From NCBI GenBank assembly GCA_023382715.1, contig JAHDWP010000001.1, positions 62,001-126,000 of the forward strand: a DNA stretch of 64,000 nucleotides. Reading direction: 5' to 3'. Positions 47,235 through 55,566 of this stretch are shown here, one piece after another. This stretch comes from Anaerolineae bacterium. Lineage in GTDB: Bacteria; Chloroflexota; Anaerolineae; Aggregatilineales; Aggregatilineaceae. The translations under genes were made by a program, and so were the position numbers. The notes below the pieces were generated by a model that saw only the letters and a list, made by a program, of their open reading frames with translations, was not told the origin of the DNA and made no database searches. How positions within the stretch are numbered: position 1 is the stretch's first letter; the number at the start of each line of letters is the position of its first letter.

Positions 47235-49526
47235 TCAGTTGTGCGATAGCTCGACGTTGATAGTCACCGGACTCTCCGTGCTCTCCCCGACGATAATGCC
47301 GTCTGCGCTGACCGGCAGGTAGCCTTCGGCGCGCACCAGGATGCTGTAGAGCAGGGGTTCTTCGTCGGTGCCGCGCGGGAGCAAGCTGGAGATCAGGAAG
47401 CGCCCTTCGCTGTCGGCCAGCGAGACGCCGAGCACCTGGCTCTGCGTCCACAGGAAATCTTCCACGCTGAACTCGGATTGCAGCACCAGGAACATCGCTC
47501 CCGGAATGCCCTGGCCGGTCTCGGCGTCGGTGATGCGCCCGCTCATCTGCACGCCGGCGGCGCTGGCGAAGACGCCGACGGGAAGCTGGCCCAGGCCCAC
47601 TTTGGCCGTGACGGTGCCCACTGACGTGTTGCTGATCAGGATTTCCACGCCATAGGTGCCGTCGGGCAGGATCGCCAGGCTGTCCAGGCCGAGGTAGAAG
47701 TCCTCGCCCTCAGAAGGGGCGTTCCACGGCTCGGTGACTTCGAACAGCACATCGCCGTCCACCAGCCAGCGGCGGGTCCAGAGGGTGCCGGGCGCGAGCA
47801 GACGCCAGTTGAAGAAGGCGTAGAGCTGCTCGGTCTCGGCGGGGAATTCGCTGCGGATGGGGCCGGTGGGCACGCCGCTGATCTGCTCGCCGGTGAAGCG
47901 GAAGCCGCTGAAGATGCGGGTGCCGGTCGCCTGGGCGCCGCCCGCGACGACGAAATCGGCGGTCGCGCTGAGGGCGTTTTCGGCGTACAGCTCCAGCCGG
48001 TACTGGCCGGGGATGAACTCGCCGGCAGCGGGCATGATCCACACGCCCTGCGCCGCGCCCTCCCAGGTCTGCGTGTCGCGCTGAATCTCGGATCGCTCGA
48101 AGTACCAGATATAGCTCCACGAAATGCCCGGCGCCATATTGCGATAGTTGAAGCGGGCCTGGATGGCGCTGCCCTCTGGCAGCAGGTAGCCGGTGCCGAC
48201 CAGGTTGCCGTCGGGGTTGAGAAAGCCGAAGACCACGTCGGTGAACTGCGGAGTTTCGCGCGGGCCGCCGCCGATGATGAGGCTCTGGCTGGCCGTTTCA
48301 CGACCTTCGATGAACAGGCGGAAGCTATAAAGGCCGTTTTCCCAGGGCGTGCCAGAGCTGCCGATGTACCACGTGCCGCGCCTGCCGCCGCTCCAGGTGG
48401 TGGGGGGCAGGCTGTACGTGGCGTTAGGCACATCGTCCACCGACACGCGCAACTCGTAGACCGTCCCATCCACCATGTTGTCGTAGTCGAACACCAGGTA
48501 GAGGCTGCTGGTGCCGGTGGGCACGCCGGTGACGACATTGGTGGCCACGCCGGCCTCGTTGATGCGCGTGGTGAAGAAGAGCCGGCTGAAGCGCGCCGTT
48601 TCTGTGGGCAGCGTCACCGGCGGGCGCGGGTACTCGTCGCCCTGGCGGATGCCGAGCGTGGCCGCGCGCACCAGGCCGCGCGCCAGCCGGGATGGGCGTA
48701 GCGCGCTGATGAACCCGCCGACCGGCACGCACTGGTCGCTGGCATCGGCGCGCCCGTCGGCGTTGGAGTCCTGGATGATGCGGCAGTCCACGGTGGTGCC
48801 GCCGACTCGCGCCGGGGCGATGGTCGGGATGCCGATGAGCTTGCCGTCGCGGTTGTAGGCCCCGCCACCGCTCATCGTGCCGGGGATGGTCGCTCGCGTG
48901 CGAATCCAGGCGCGCTCGCCGGCGCGGGCCTCGGCAGTGAAGCCGCTGACGGTGCCGCGCGTGACTTCTACCGGCGCGTCGCCGAAGTCCGGGTAGCCGA
49001 CGACGGTGATCGTCTCGTCGAGCGCGACCTGCAGCGAGTCGCCCAACTCGACGAAGGGCAGGCTGAGCGCCCCCGACTCGATGATGCGCCCGTCCAGGTA
49101 GCCGGTGATGCGCAGCACGGCCAGGTCCAGGCCACGGCTGGCGTCCACGATTTCGGCGGTGTAGGTGGGGATGGGCGGTTCGTCCAGGCGCACGGTGATG
49201 GCGATGGTGATGGTGTCGGAGCGGCAGGTTTCGCTGGGCAGGGCGATATGCGCGTTGGTCAGGATCAGCCCGTCGGCGCTGATCAGCGTCCCCGATCCGA
49301 TGCACGAGATGATCGGCTGGCCGCGGCTCTGGTAAGTCTGCATGATGAAGACCGTCGCCCGCTTGATGATGTCCTCGTTCAGCTCCACGAGCGGCGGTGG
49401 CGCGACCTCTTCGCCTTCGTCGCCCTGGGCGAAGGCGGGCACGCTGAGCGAAGGGGCCAGCGCTTCCAGCAGCAGGGCGACGATCAGGCTGAGCGCCAGG
49501 GCAAGCCAGACGAAACGGCGCGGCAT
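47235..49526 (-). CDS. Secreted trypsin-like serine protease with C-terminal Ig-like domains
   Basis: A 763-residue exported protease. The signal peptide (FVWLALALSLIVALLLEALA) is followed by a chymotrypsin fold at about 45-260. The triad is visible as LTNAHIALPSE (His), GLDLAVLRI (Asp) and PGTMSGGGAYN (Ser). Several beta-rich segments follow between 300 and 650. A carboxypeptidase-regulatory-like domain ends the protein (GRITDAETGQGIPGAMFLV, ADSEGRFLISSLLPRG). No PDZ domain is seen, unlike DegP. The start overlaps the stop of the upstream anchored-protein gene as TGATG, implying coupled synthesis. Confidence 0.87.
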   Translation of the reverse strand: MPRRFVWLALALSLIVALLLEALAPSLSVPAFAQGDEGEEVAPPPLVELNEDIIKRATVFIMQTYQSRGQPIISCIGSGTLISADGLILTNAHIALPSETCRSDTITIAITVRLDEPPIPTYTAEIVDASRGLDLAVLRITGYLDGRIIESGALSLPFVELGDSLQVALDETITVVGYPDFGDAPVEVTRGTVSGFTAEARAGERAWIRTRATIPGTMSGGGAYNRDGKLIGIPTIAPARVGGTTVDCRIIQDSNADGRADASDQCVPVGGFISALRPSRLARGLVRAATLGIRQGDEYPRPPVTLPTETARFSRLFFTTRINEAGVATNVVTGVPTGTSSLYLVFDYDNMVDGTVYELRVSVDDVPNATYSLPPTTWSGGRRGTWYIGSSGTPWENGLYSFRLFIEGRETASQSLIIGGGPRETPQFTDVVFGFLNPDGNLVGTGYLLPEGSAIQARFNYRNMAPGISWSYIWYFERSEIQRDTQTWEGAAQGVWIMPAAGEFIPGQYRLELYAENALSATADFVVAGGAQATGTRIFSGFRFTGEQISGVPTGPIRSEFPAETEQLYAFFNWRLLAPGTLWTRRWLVDGDVLFEVTEPWNAPSEGEDFYLGLDSLAILPDGTYGVEILISNTSVGTVTAKVGLGQLPVGVFASAAGVQMSGRITDAETGQGIPGAMFLVLQSEFSVEDFLWTQSQVLGVSLADSEGRFLISSLLPRGTDEEPLLYSILVRAEGYLPVSADGIIVGESTESPVTINVELSHN

Positions 49527-50128
49527 CAGAAGATCTCCACAGTCTGCAACAGGTTCTCGAAGCGGTAGAGGTTGGCGTCGAAGGCGGTGCGCTCCTCGCG
49601 GTAGATGATAATCACCGCCTGGCCGCGCCGCAGCACGACGACATCCACGCCTTCGACGACGAGCGGCACGCTGGCCTGGAAGGGGTTGCGCTCGTCCTGT
49701 GTATAGGCGTAGGTCATGCGCTTGGCCGGGTCGCCGCGCAGAATCTCGTCGCTGCGCGCGATCTCTCTGTAGGTCGAGAAGCGCGCTGCGCGCTGCATGG
49801 TCAGCAGGTCGAGCACGGTGTTGGGCGTGGCGTCCGGGCCGATGGGCAGCACCGCGATTTGCAGCGTGGTCTTGAAGGGCAGGGCGTCGGGGTCCTGGGC
49901 GCGCACGACGAAATCTTCGCCGCCCGTCTCCAGCAGCCAGCCGCTAGGCAACTGTGCGCGGACACCCGCTTCCAGGTCTTCGAAGGTCTGGGTGGCGCTG
50001 AGAGCGGCATCGCGCAGGGTGACGCCCAGCAGCAGCGCTCCCACCGCCATCAGCAGGACGAGGTACGTGTTCCAGCGCTGGACGAAGCTCAGGCTGGGGG
50101 TGTCGTCGAGGGGGGTGAAGCCGGTCAT
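49526..50128 (-). CDS. Anchored protein between PrsW-like and protease genes
   Basis: A 200-residue protein of no family I recognise. One membrane span at about 23-42 (LVLLMAVGALLLGVTL) holds an external domain of mixed alpha-beta character (LPSGWLLETGGEDFVVRAQD; VVLRRGQAVIIIYREERTAF). Its start overlaps the PrsW-like gene by four bases (ATGA), and its stop overlaps the protease start (TGATG). The three are therefore probably translated together. It may be a substrate, inhibitor or adaptor of either protease, which is inferred from arrangement. Confidence 0.68.
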   Translation of the reverse strand: MTGFTPLDDTPSLSFVQRWNTYLVLLMAVGALLLGVTLRDAALSATQTFEDLEAGVRAQLPSGWLLETGGEDFVVRAQDPDALPFKTTLQIAVLPIGPDATPNTVLDLLTMQRAARFSTYREIARSDEILRGDPAKRMTYAYTQDERNPFQASVPLVVEGVDVVVLRRGQAVIIIYREERTAFDANLYRFENLLQTVEIF

Positions 50129-51030
50129 AGCGTTCGCCTGGGGCTGCTGAGCGCCTGGGCGCGAGCGTCGGCGCTGGCGACGAGAAAGGCGAAGATGGCG
50201 AACAGAATGGCGACAAAGCCAAAGGCCAGCAGCAGGCCGAGCAGGGGCGAGCTGCCGCTATCGGCGACGCTGGGGCTGCCGGTGATGGCGATGGCCCGAA
50301 AGGCGTAATGCGCGCCGCTGATGAGCGCCGCGATACCCAGGCCGGCTGGCAGCCAGAAGATGGCCGTGCGCCCGATCCAGAGTTCAGCCAGGAAGAAACC
50401 GAGCAGCGCACCCATTGCGAGATGGGGCAGGGTGATGCTGACCACGCGCAGCGCAGTCGCCAGCAGAGTGGCTTCGGTGAACAGGGCGAAGCGCAGGTTG
50501 AGCACGGTGGCATAGCCGACTGAAACCGCCAGGCTGTAGGCGATGCCGTCGAGCCGCTGCGTAAAATGGCGCGGCCAGACTGTGTAGCGCAGGACGAGAT
50601 ACTTGAGGAACTCGGCCGTGAAGCCGATCGTAGCCGCATAGCCGAGCAGCCGCCCGCCGAATCCCGCGCCGGGCAGCCAGCGCCCGGTCAGGAAGACGTG
50701 CTCATCCAGCGGCACGGCGACCGCGTTAGCGACCAGCGCGCCCAGGATGAGCACGCGCAGCAGGCCGGGGCGCGGGCGCAGCGCGCGGCGCTCGCCGCCC
50801 CAGGAGAAAACGAGCCACAGCGCCAATGGCAGCAGCGCCACGCCCGCGCGGGGCAGCGGGTCGCGCAGGCCGGCGGGCAGGATGCCGAACAACTCGGTGA
50901 GCGCGTACAGGGCCAGGGCCACGCCGAACAGCGCCAACACCTCCAGCCACGCGGTACGCCACACGCGCCGGTAGGGGTAGATTTCCTCAATTTCCGGTTC
51001 GGGAGCCAGCAGCACAGGCTCGAACGACAC
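50125..51030 (-). CDS. PrsW-like multi-span membrane protein (putative intramembrane protease)
   Basis: A 301-residue integral membrane protein with about eight helices. It resembles the PrsW/CAAX-like membrane metalloprotease group. Potential active-site segments are GFTAEFLKYLVLRY (Glu and Lys), DGIAYSLAVSVGYATVLN and SITLPHLAMGALLG with a His. The classical EExxK is only partly met, so catalysis is uncertain. GTG 51030 is chosen because AGGAG lies eight bases upstream. It opens a tightly coupled minus-strand operon with the anchored protein and secreted protease. Confidence 0.6.
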   Translation of the reverse strand: MSFEPVLLAPEPEIEEIYPYRRVWRTAWLEVLALFGVALALYALTELFGILPAGLRDPLPRAGVALLPLALWLVFSWGGERRALRPRPGLLRVLILGALVANAVAVPLDEHVFLTGRWLPGAGFGGRLLGYAATIGFTAEFLKYLVLRYTVWPRHFTQRLDGIAYSLAVSVGYATVLNLRFALFTEATLLATALRVVSITLPHLAMGALLGFFLAELWIGRTAIFWLPAGLGIAALISGAHYAFRAIAITGSPSVADSGSSPLLGLLLAFGFVAILFAIFAFLVASADARAQALSSPRRTL

Positions 51031-51128
51031 GTTTGCGCTCCTCGATTTGGATGGCGGCCCAGGCCGGTGGTACACTCGCGGCGATTCTACCGCAGCCCCG
51101 GAAGAGCGCCCAACGTCTCGCTGGGAGC

Positions 51129-51229
51129 GGTGCGTGCAAAGGTGGCCGGTCACTTGTTTGACGCGCGGCGCGGCGAGTTCGCAGGGGTGTATGGCCATAC
51201 GCCCCTGCCTGACAGGTTTTGCGCGCACT
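51129..51229. repeat. Family B repeat, short copy
   Basis: Starts GGTGCGTGCAAAGG and ends CCTGACAGGTTTTGCGCGCAC, with the central hairpin GGGGTGTATGGCCATACGCCCC. It lies in the 380-base gap 51031-51410 between divergent genes, followed by a family D copy. Confidence 0.65.
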
Positions 51230-51266
51230 TGCCGGGGGTGCATGTGAGACGGAGCGGCGTTTGTGA

Positions 51267-51364
51267 GCCGCAGAGACGCAGAAAAGACGAGATCTCCGAA
51301 GCCGTTGGGGACTTCGGAAGCCGACCCTTCCCGTTTTACTCCGCGCTCTCTACACCTCTGCGGC
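51267..51364. repeat. Family D repeat, copy 2, with nested family C palindrome
   Basis: Starts GCCGCAGAGACGC and ends CACCTCTGCGGC. Inside lies the CTTCCGAAG-type hairpin CTCCGAAGCC...ACTTCGGAAG at 51294-51322, apparently inserted into it. Confidence 0.6.
51294..51322. repeat. Family C palindrome inside a family D repeat
   Basis: CTCCGAAGCC, seven bases, ACTTCGGAAG. It matches the palindromes at 5307, 24555, 58187 and 60480. Confidence 0.55.
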
Positions 51365-51410
51365 GAGTGTGTCGTCCCTGGTCTGAACCGGGCTGAGTGA
51401 GGGTGCTGAC

Positions 51411-53054
51411 GTGCTAACCTCTGCATCTATGCGCCGGCGGCTGCCGGTGAGCCTCGGCGTGCTCGGCGTGCTGATCGCCATCCTGTGCCTGGCGGGCGTG
51501 GTCGTGGCGTTGCTGGCGCTGCGCGCCGGGCTGGACGACAAGGACGGCGGGAACCGCATCGTCTACGGGCTGACGCTCAACCCGTCCGGCTTTGATCCGC
51601 ATATTCACATCTCCAACGAGTTGGGCATCCCTTTCTACTCGATCTACGACACGCTGATCTATCGCCACCCGCAGACGATGGACTTCGTCCCTGGGCTGGC
51701 CGAGCGCTGGGAGATGGCCCCGGACGGCCTGAGCTGGACGTTCGCGCTGCGCCGGGACGTGACTTTTCACGACGGCACGCCCTTCAACGCCCAGGCGGTC
51801 GCTGCCAACCTGGATCGCATCACCAACCCGGAGCTGGCGTCGGGCAAGGCGCTGGCGCTGCTCGGCCCGTACACAGGCTACACGGTGGTGGACGACTTCA
51901 CGATCACGCTGCACCTGTCAGAACCCTACGCGCCATTGCTCGACGGGCTGAGCCAGGTTTACCTGGGCATGGCCAGCCCGGCGGCGCTGCGCGAATACTC
52001 GAAGAATACCTACCAGTGGCACCAGGTGGGCACCGGCCCCTACCGGCTGGAGGAGATCGTGCCCGGCGACCGGATCATCCTGCGGCGGAACCCGGAGTAC
52101 GCCTGGGGACCCGTGTTCTACGCTGAGGCCACCGACCAGTCGGTGGATACGGTGGAATTCCGCTTCTACACCGACCCGGCGACGCGCAGCCTGGCCCTGG
52201 AGAGCGACGCGGTGCAGATGATCGGCGAACTGCTGCCGACCGATGTCGAGCTGCTGCTGGGCAATACGCAGCTACGGGTGCTGCGAGTGCCCATCCCCGG
52301 CCTGCCGCAGCAATTCTTCTTCAACACAAAGCGTGCGCCCACCGACGAGCTGGCCGTGCGGCAGGCGTTGCTCTACGCGACGAACCGCACGGAGATCGTG
52401 GACGCGGTTTTTCAGGGACAATCGCCGGTGGCGCACGGCCCACTGACCGCGACGACTCCGTTTTACGATCCAGCGGTGGAGGCGCTTTATCCGTTCGACC
52501 CCACTTTCGCCCAAAGCTTGCTGTTGGGCGCGGGCTATGGCGACAGCGACAACGACGGCATCTGGGATCGGGACGGCGAGCCGCTGCGCCTGACGATGAT
52601 CTTCCCGTCGTGGAACCAGACGCCAGAGGTCGCCCAACTGATCCAGAGCGAGTGGCGCGACATCGGCATCGAGGTCGAGCTGATCCGCGTGCCGGACTTT
52701 CCCACGCTGCGCAGCTACGCGCTGGAAGGCGACTTCCACCTCATCGCCTTCTACGATTTTGGCGTGGAAGCCAGCCTGCTGAACCAGTTTTACATGACCG
52801 GCGGGGCCAACAACTGGTCTGGCTTCAGCGATTCCGAGCTGGACGGCTGGCTGCACGAGGCGGTGCGCCAGGTGGACGCCGGCACGCGCGCCGCGCTGTA
52901 TTCGTCGGTGCAGCAGCGTATCATGGAGCAGGCGGTTGTGCTGCCCATCCGCGAGTATGTCAACCTCAACGGCACGACGGCACGGCTCGACGGGGTGATC
53001 TTCAGCGCCCAGGGCTGGTGGCCGCTGCTGCGCAACCTGCAACTGCGCCCCTGA
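51411..53054 (+). CDS. Peptide/nickel-type ABC substrate-binding protein
   Basis: SBP_bac_5 family binding protein, 547 residues. A signal-anchor helix (LGVLGVLIAILCLAGVVVALLAL) has no lipobox Cys followed by a typical site, so it may stay membrane-anchored. The family is shown by GLAERWEMAPDGLSWTFALR, VTFHDGTPFNAQAV and RQALLYATNRTEIV. It probably binds oligopeptides or a related solute. GTG 51411 has GAGGG seven bases upstream; ATG 51429 is the alternative. Two permease genes follow closely. Confidence 0.9.
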   Translation: MLTSASMRRRLPVSLGVLGVLIAILCLAGVVVALLALRAGLDDKDGGNRIVYGLTLNPSGFDPHIHISNELGIPFYSIYDTLIYRHPQTMDFVPGLAERWEMAPDGLSWTFALRRDVTFHDGTPFNAQAVAANLDRITNPELASGKALALLGPYTGYTVVDDFTITLHLSEPYAPLLDGLSQVYLGMASPAALREYSKNTYQWHQVGTGPYRLEEIVPGDRIILRRNPEYAWGPVFYAEATDQSVDTVEFRFYTDPATRSLALESDAVQMIGELLPTDVELLLGNTQLRVLRVPIPGLPQQFFFNTKRAPTDELAVRQALLYATNRTEIVDAVFQGQSPVAHGPLTATTPFYDPAVEALYPFDPTFAQSLLLGAGYGDSDNDGIWDRDGEPLRLTMIFPSWNQTPEVAQLIQSEWRDIGIEVELIRVPDFPTLRSYALEGDFHLIAFYDFGVEASLLNQFYMTGGANNWSGFSDSELDGWLHEAVRQVDAGTRAALYSSVQQRIMEQAVVLPIREYVNLNGTTARLDGVIFSAQGWWPLLRNLQLRP

Positions 53055-53069
53055 CGCGCGCTCTGTCGC

Positions 53070-53993
53070 ATGGGCAAATTCATCCTTCAGCGGGTGGGAG
53101 CGGCGCTGGCCGTCGCCTGGATTGCGCTCAGCGCCGCCTTTGTGGTGCTGCGTGCGCTGCCCGGCGATGCCGTTGACGCGACGCTGGCCCGCACGGGCAC
53201 GTCGCCCGCTGAGGTTGCAGCCCGGCGCCAGGCGCTCGGCCTGGCTGATCCGCTCTGGCGGCAGTATGCCGCTTACCTGGGCGGGGTGGTGCGCGGCGAC
53301 CTGGGGGAGTCTTTGGTGACGGGCCAGCCTGTTGCGCAGATGATCGGGCAGAATTTTGGCCCGACGGCGGCGCTGGCGGGGAGCGCCCTGCTGGTTGGCG
53401 TGGCGCTGGGGATGGCCCTCGGCCTGGCCGCCGGGCTGGCTCCCCGGCGCGCTCCCGGCTGGCTGGCGGAGGGAGTGGCGGCGCTGGCTCTGTCCATGCC
53501 GGTCTATTGGACGGCGACGCTGGCGATTTACCTGTTCACGGTGGTGCTGGCAGTGCTGCCGGGGGTGGGCGGGGGCAGCCCACGCCAACTGATCCTGCCG
53601 GCGGCGGTGCTGGGCTTTCACACGGCGGGCAGCATCGCCCAGGTGACGGCGCGCAGCATTCGTCGCACGGCAGCCCAGGACTTCGTGCGCACGGCGCGGG
53701 CCAAAGGCCTGGGCGAGGCGGATGTCACCGATCATATCCTGCGCGTGAGCCTGCTGCCGGTCATCGCGGTCGTTGCGCTGCAGCTCGGCTTTCTGCTGGG
53801 CGGGACCGTGGTCACCGAGTCGATCTTCGTGCGGCAAGGGGTGGGCCGGCTGCTGCTGGCGGCCATTGATAACCGCGATTTCCCGGTGATCCAGGGCATT
53901 GTGACGCTGACTGCGCTGACCTACAGCCTGATTCACGCGCTGGCCGATGTCCTCTATGCGCTGGCCGACCCGCGCGTGCGCGTGGAGGGGTAG
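53070..53993 (+). CDS. ABC permease, DppB/OppB type
   Basis: Membrane subunit of 307 residues with six helices. It has the N-terminal helix FILQRVGAALAVAWIALSAAFVVLRALPGD and the BPD_transp_1 coupling motif ARSIRRTAAQDFVRTARAKGL. FLLGGTVVTESIFVRQGVGRL is typical of the family. It lies 15 bases after the binding-protein gene and is followed by the second permease after only four bases. Confidence 0.92.
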   Translation: MGKFILQRVGAALAVAWIALSAAFVVLRALPGDAVDATLARTGTSPAEVAARRQALGLADPLWRQYAAYLGGVVRGDLGESLVTGQPVAQMIGQNFGPTAALAGSALLVGVALGMALGLAAGLAPRRAPGWLAEGVAALALSMPVYWTATLAIYLFTVVLAVLPGVGGGSPRQLILPAAVLGFHTAGSIAQVTARSIRRTAAQDFVRTARAKGLGEADVTDHILRVSLLPVIAVVALQLGFLLGGTVVTESIFVRQGVGRLLLAAIDNRDFPVIQGIVTLTALTYSLIHALADVLYALADPRVRVEG

Positions 53994-53997
53994 CGGC

Positions 53998-54807
53998 ATG
54001 GCAAACGGCTGGCGACGGGGGCGGCTGCGCGCCGCGCTGGCGCTGCTGGCGGCGGCGATCGCCCTGGCTGTGCTCGCGCCCTGGCTGGCGACTCACGACC
54101 CGCGCCGCGCCGTGCCGGAGGAGCAGTTTCAGCCGCCCTCGGCGACACACTACTTCGGCACCGACCTGTTGGGGCGCGACGTGTTCAGCCGCACGCTGTA
54201 CGGGGGGGGGCGCACGCTGGGCGTGGCGCTGCTGACCGTCCTGATCGCCCTGGGGCCGGGCCTGGCGATTGGTATTGCCGCGGGCTACGGTGGGCGCTGG
54301 CTCGACGCCGGCCTGATGATGCTGATGGATGCGCTGCTGGCCTTCCCCAGCCTGATCCTGGCCCTGGCGCTGATCGCCCTGCTGGGGAGCGGGACTGTTC
54401 AGGTGGCGCTGGCGGTCGGCATCGCGGGCATCCCCTCTTACGCCCGCGTGACGCGCGCGGCGGTGATCCAGGCGCGATCGCTGCCGTTTGTAGAGGCGGC
54501 GCGGGCGCTCGGCGCGGGGCCGCGCGCGATCCTGTGGCGGCACATCGTCCCGACGGCGGCTCCGTCGCTACTGGCTTTCGCGGGGGTGACGCTCAGTTGG
54601 GCGCTGCTCAACGGGGCGGCGCTGATGTTCCTCGGCTACGGGGGCGACATCGCCGCGCCGGAGTGGGGGGTGATGCTGGCCGACGGGCGCGCCGCGTTCC
54701 GCAATGCGCCCTGGGTGGCGCTGGCCCCTGGCTCTGCGCTGAGTGTGACCGTGCTGGCGATTAACCTGCTGGCGGGCGGGCTGGCCGAGCACCCGGCGGA
54801 CGGATAG
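53998..54807 (+). CDS. ABC permease, DppC/OppC type
   Basis: Second membrane subunit, 269 residues. The typical start region FGTDLLGRDVFSRTLYGG and the coupling helix ARVTRAAVIQARSLPFVEAARALGAGP are visible, together with AAPEWGVMLADGR near the end. ATG 53998 is preferred over an internal reading frame that overlaps the first permease. No ATPase genes follow; the next gene is on the other strand. The transporter must borrow ATPases encoded elsewhere. Confidence 0.92.
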   Translation: MANGWRRGRLRAALALLAAAIALAVLAPWLATHDPRRAVPEEQFQPPSATHYFGTDLLGRDVFSRTLYGGGRTLGVALLTVLIALGPGLAIGIAAGYGGRWLDAGLMMLMDALLAFPSLILALALIALLGSGTVQVALAVGIAGIPSYARVTRAAVIQARSLPFVEAARALGAGPRAILWRHIVPTAAPSLLAFAGVTLSWALLNGAALMFLGYGGDIAAPEWGVMLADGRAAFRNAPWVALAPGSALSVTVLAINLLAGGLAEHPADG

Positions 54808-54840
54808 CGCCAGAACCGCATCCCTGATGAAAAGATGTGC

Positions 54841-55560
54841 TTACGGGCTGAAGACCGCGCCGATGGCGAAGCGCACCTCGTTGGAGCGCGACTCGCCGAC
54901 CCACACGCCCTGCGTCAGCGCGTATTGTGGGTAGGGGGTGGCGGTCGCGTCAAGCGGCTGGATGGGGCGCGGGTCGCCGGAACTGGTGTTGCGATAGTAC
55001 GCGCGGATGCGGTATTCGCCGTCGGTCACGCCGATGGCGGCCAGATCGGTGGCGCTGAGCGTGTACTCTTCGTTACAGCGGGCGCGCGAGCCGAGCAGAT
55101 GCAGGGTGTCGGGGTTGCTGAAGGTGGCTGGCGGCTGGTAAGTGCGCCCCTGGTCGGCGATGGGCGCGCCACCGCCCACACGTGTGATCTCGAACGTGAT
55201 CCCGGCAACCGCGTCGTTGGCGGTGAGGATCGGGCTATCCAGGTTAAGATGCAAGATGATCGGCCCCTGGTCTTCGTTGATGAAGGTCAGGCGCAGCCGG
55301 ATGCCCTCGCCGCTGCCGAAGTTGATTTTGTCCAGGGCCAGCTCCAGGTCGAGCGCGCCGCGCTGGTCGCTGGTGAAGGCGAGCAGTGAGCGGTTGTTGC
55401 CGCCCAGCGGCGGCGCCAGGTCTGCGCAGCGCGGGCCGTCACGCACCTCCGGGAAGACGCGCGGAAAGACCAGCAGCCCTAACAGGACGGCAATGGCCAA
55501 GACAACCGCCAGCCCTTGACGGGTGAAGGACAGCCGCCCCCTGATTCTCCCCACCGCCAT
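54841..55560 (-). CDS. Membrane-anchored BsuPI-like protein
   Basis: A 239-residue protein with an N-terminal membrane anchor (GLAVVLAIAVLLGLLVFP). Its beta-sandwich at about 75-175 recalls the BsuPI intracellular proteinase inhibitor fold (LDLELALDKINFGSGEGIRLRLTFINED; YTLSATDLAAIGVTDGEYRI). It is located outside the membrane. The ATG follows AGGAGCATGACAGAGG, which includes the miaA stop region, so it is probably translated from the miaA transcript. Whether it inhibits proteases is not shown. Confidence 0.6.
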   Translation of the reverse strand: MAVGRIRGRLSFTRQGLAVVLAIAVLLGLLVFPRVFPEVRDGPRCADLAPPLGGNNRSLLAFTSDQRGALDLELALDKINFGSGEGIRLRLTFINEDQGPIILHLNLDSPILTANDAVAGITFEITRVGGGAPIADQGRTYQPPATFSNPDTLHLLGSRARCNEEYTLSATDLAAIGVTDGEYRIRAYYRNTSSGDPRPIQPLDATATPYPQYALTQGVWVGESRSNEVRFAIGAVFSP

Positions 55561-55566
55561 CCTCTG

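Noticed and set aside
51031-51426. N-terminal extension of the PrsW-like frame up to 51426
   Set aside because: It runs through two repeats; GTG 51030 has a good ribosome site and starts the membrane protein sensibly.
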